Assembly: GCA_019636515.1 (NCBI GenBank)
Contig: JAHBXI010000003.1
Location: 124,001 to 188,000, forward strand
Reading direction: 5' to 3'
DNA from: Phycisphaeraceae bacterium
GTDB taxonomy: Bacteria > Planctomycetota > Phycisphaerae > Phycisphaerales > UBA1924
DNA: 64,000 nt
Shown here: positions 63,229-64,000 of the stretch, piece after piece
Numbering within the stretch: position 1 is the first letter of the stretch
Layout of the letters: each line of letters starts with the position of its first letter
Notes under the pieces: generated by a model
Seen by the model: only the letters and a program-made list of their open reading frames with translations
What the model was told of the DNA's origin: nothing
Databases searched by the model: none
Program-made: the position numbers and the translations under genes

Positions 63229-63444
63229 ATGGCGAAACTGACGAACGCGATTCGGGCGGCGGTGAAGGCGAGCGATCAAACGCCCTACGCGATCGCCAAG
63301 GGCGCGGGCGTGGCCCGTAGTCAACTGTCGCGGCTGCTGAGCGGTGAAAGCGGGATGACGGTGGACACGATCGAACGGCTGGCGGACTACCTGGGGTTGC
63401 GAATCACGATCGAACCCAAGGGAAAGACCACGAAGGGACGGTGA
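63229..63444 (+). CDS. XRE-family HTH regulator, small
   Basis: A 71-residue Cro/C1-type DNA-binding protein: TPYAIAKGAGVARSQLSRLLSG covers the helix-turn-helix and SGMTVDTIERLADYLGLRI the following helices. The tail is basic (EPKGKTTKGR). The integrase gene begins 3 bases after its stop, so both are in one operon; it probably controls integration or excision. The start is fixed by the -10 box 6 bases upstream. Confidence 0.8.
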   Translation: MAKLTNAIRAAVKASDQTPYAIAKGAGVARSQLSRLLSGESGMTVDTIERLADYLGLRITIEPKGKTTKGR

Positions 63445-63447
63445 CGT

Positions 63448-64000
63448 ATGGCGAGCATCGGATGGGAAGGCAAGCGGGCGCGCATCGTGTTCCGCGATGA
63501 GGATGGGAAACAGCAAAGCATCCGGCTGGGCGAGTGTCCGAAAGACTACGCGAGAAGCGCGAAAATGGCGATCGGGCATCTTGTGATCGCCAAGCGCCAC
63601 AACGGCGTACTCCACCCTGACGCGGTGCGTTGGCTGGGCGGCATTGACGAAGTGTTGTACGCCCGCGTGGTCGCGCATGGGTTGTGCCAACCACGCGAAG
63701 GCGCGGCGGTGGTGACGTTGGCGAACCTGCTGGACCGATTCGACGCGGCGGTAGCGGTGAAGCCGACGACGCAATACAAGTACCGGCAAGTCGCGGACAG
63801 TCTGCGGGCGTTTCTGGGCGCGGATGCCCCGCTGGCGTCAATCACGCCGGGCCACGCCGACAACTGGCGGAAGTCGATCGCCGAGCCGAAGGCGAACCCC
63901 GACGATAAGACCGAGCCAGCCAAGACACTGGCCCGCGCGACGGTTGCCAAGCGCGTGGTGATCGCCAAGGGTGTGTTTCGAAAGGCGGTGCGGTGGGGGT
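63448..64000 (+). CDS. Tyrosine recombinase/phage-type integrase, 3' end outside window
   Basis: The visible 184 residues start MASIGWEGKRARIVFRDEDG, an arm-type DNA-binding N-terminus, and continue into a SAM-like core-binding domain (VTLANLLDRFDAAVAVKPTTQYKYRQVADSLRAFLGAD, then ITPGHADNWRKSIAEPKA and LARATVAKRVVIAKGVFRKAVRWG). This is the layout of site-specific integrases of the tyrosine recombinase family; the catalytic domain (R-H-R-Y) would lie beyond the window. It is coupled to the XRE gene and marks the boundary of an integrated element. No att site could be found. Confidence 0.8.
   Translation, partial: MASIGWEGKRARIVFRDEDGKQQSIRLGECPKDYARSAKMAIGHLVIAKRHNGVLHPDAVRWLGGIDEVLYARVVAHGLCQPREGAAVVTLANLLDRFDAAVAVKPTTQYKYRQVADSLRAFLGADAPLASITPGHADNWRKSIAEPKANPDDKTEPAKTLARATVAKRVVIAKGVFRKAVRWG

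Noticed and set aside
62250..63320. One 425-codon gene from 62043 to 63320 on the + strand
   Set aside because: Only the first 55 residues look like a domain. The rest overlaps the better - strand gene at 62409-62834 and the promoter and start of the XRE gene.

Overview
This is a high-G+C bacterial chromosome segment that looks like a planctomycete, most likely of the class Phycisphaerae. The reasons are: four secreted proteins end in a PEP-CTERM-like tail (an A/L/G-rich helix followed by RRRR or a similar basic end); secreted proteins carry C-terminal dockerin/EF-hand tags; there is a planctomycete-type dehydrogenase with a C-terminal cytochrome c site; isolated prepilin-like proteins are present; the 16S rRNA gene stands alone without 23S; and many genes lack a Shine-Dalgarno sequence. 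MsbA-like, LAB_N and glycosyltransferase genes suggest a Gram-negative envelope with lipid A or LPS.

Layout. 1-9.8 kb holds central metabolism (glmS, pyk, ilvE), a large PVC-type dehydrogenase and a pseudopilin. 10-16 kb is a metal-uptake locus: a DtxR/MntR-type repressor, an outer-membrane protein and a TroABCD-like ABC transporter whose last permease is fused to a second DtxR-like regulator. The two promoters of this locus carry the same inverted repeat over the -10 box. 16-34.7 kb is a mixed housekeeping stretch: msbA-like exporter, dnaN, transketolase, a TetR regulator with mddA, a HAF-repeat secreted protein, a lone CoA-transferase A subunit, a DEAD-box helicase, a TauE/DUF1634 pair, a Tat-exported aminotransferase and comF. 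34.8-37.0 kb is a self-contained 16S rRNA unit with its own promoter, boxA-like site and terminator. 37.4-38.8 kb is a visibly lower-G+C gene for a cysteine-rich secreted protein. 39-54 kb holds a pseudopilin, DPP-IV-like peptidase, S1/P1 nuclease, SDR, murJ, dinB, three PEP-CTERM proteins (two of them close paralogues) and a ComM/YifB ATPase. 54.2-58.2 kb is a tandem operon of three right-handed beta-helix proteins with nearly identical ends and diversified cores. 58.5-61.6 kb encodes a DPM-like glycosyltransferase, a LAB_N protein and two unknown proteins. 61.7-64 kb is an accessory edge: a truncated secreted-protein gene abutting an IS256-type transposase remnant, then HTH genes and a phage-type integrase cut off by the window end.

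Two features run through the window. First, a -10 hexamer of the form TANNNT (often TACACT, TACGCT or TATNCT) lies 6-8 bases before the ATG of at least nine genes that lack a Shine-Dalgarno sequence, which implies leaderless mRNAs; other genes have a normal AGGAG and a 5' UTR. Second, several secreted-protein families show local duplication or exchange (the beta-helix trio and the PEP-CTERM pair). No CRISPR array and no tRNA gene was recognised.
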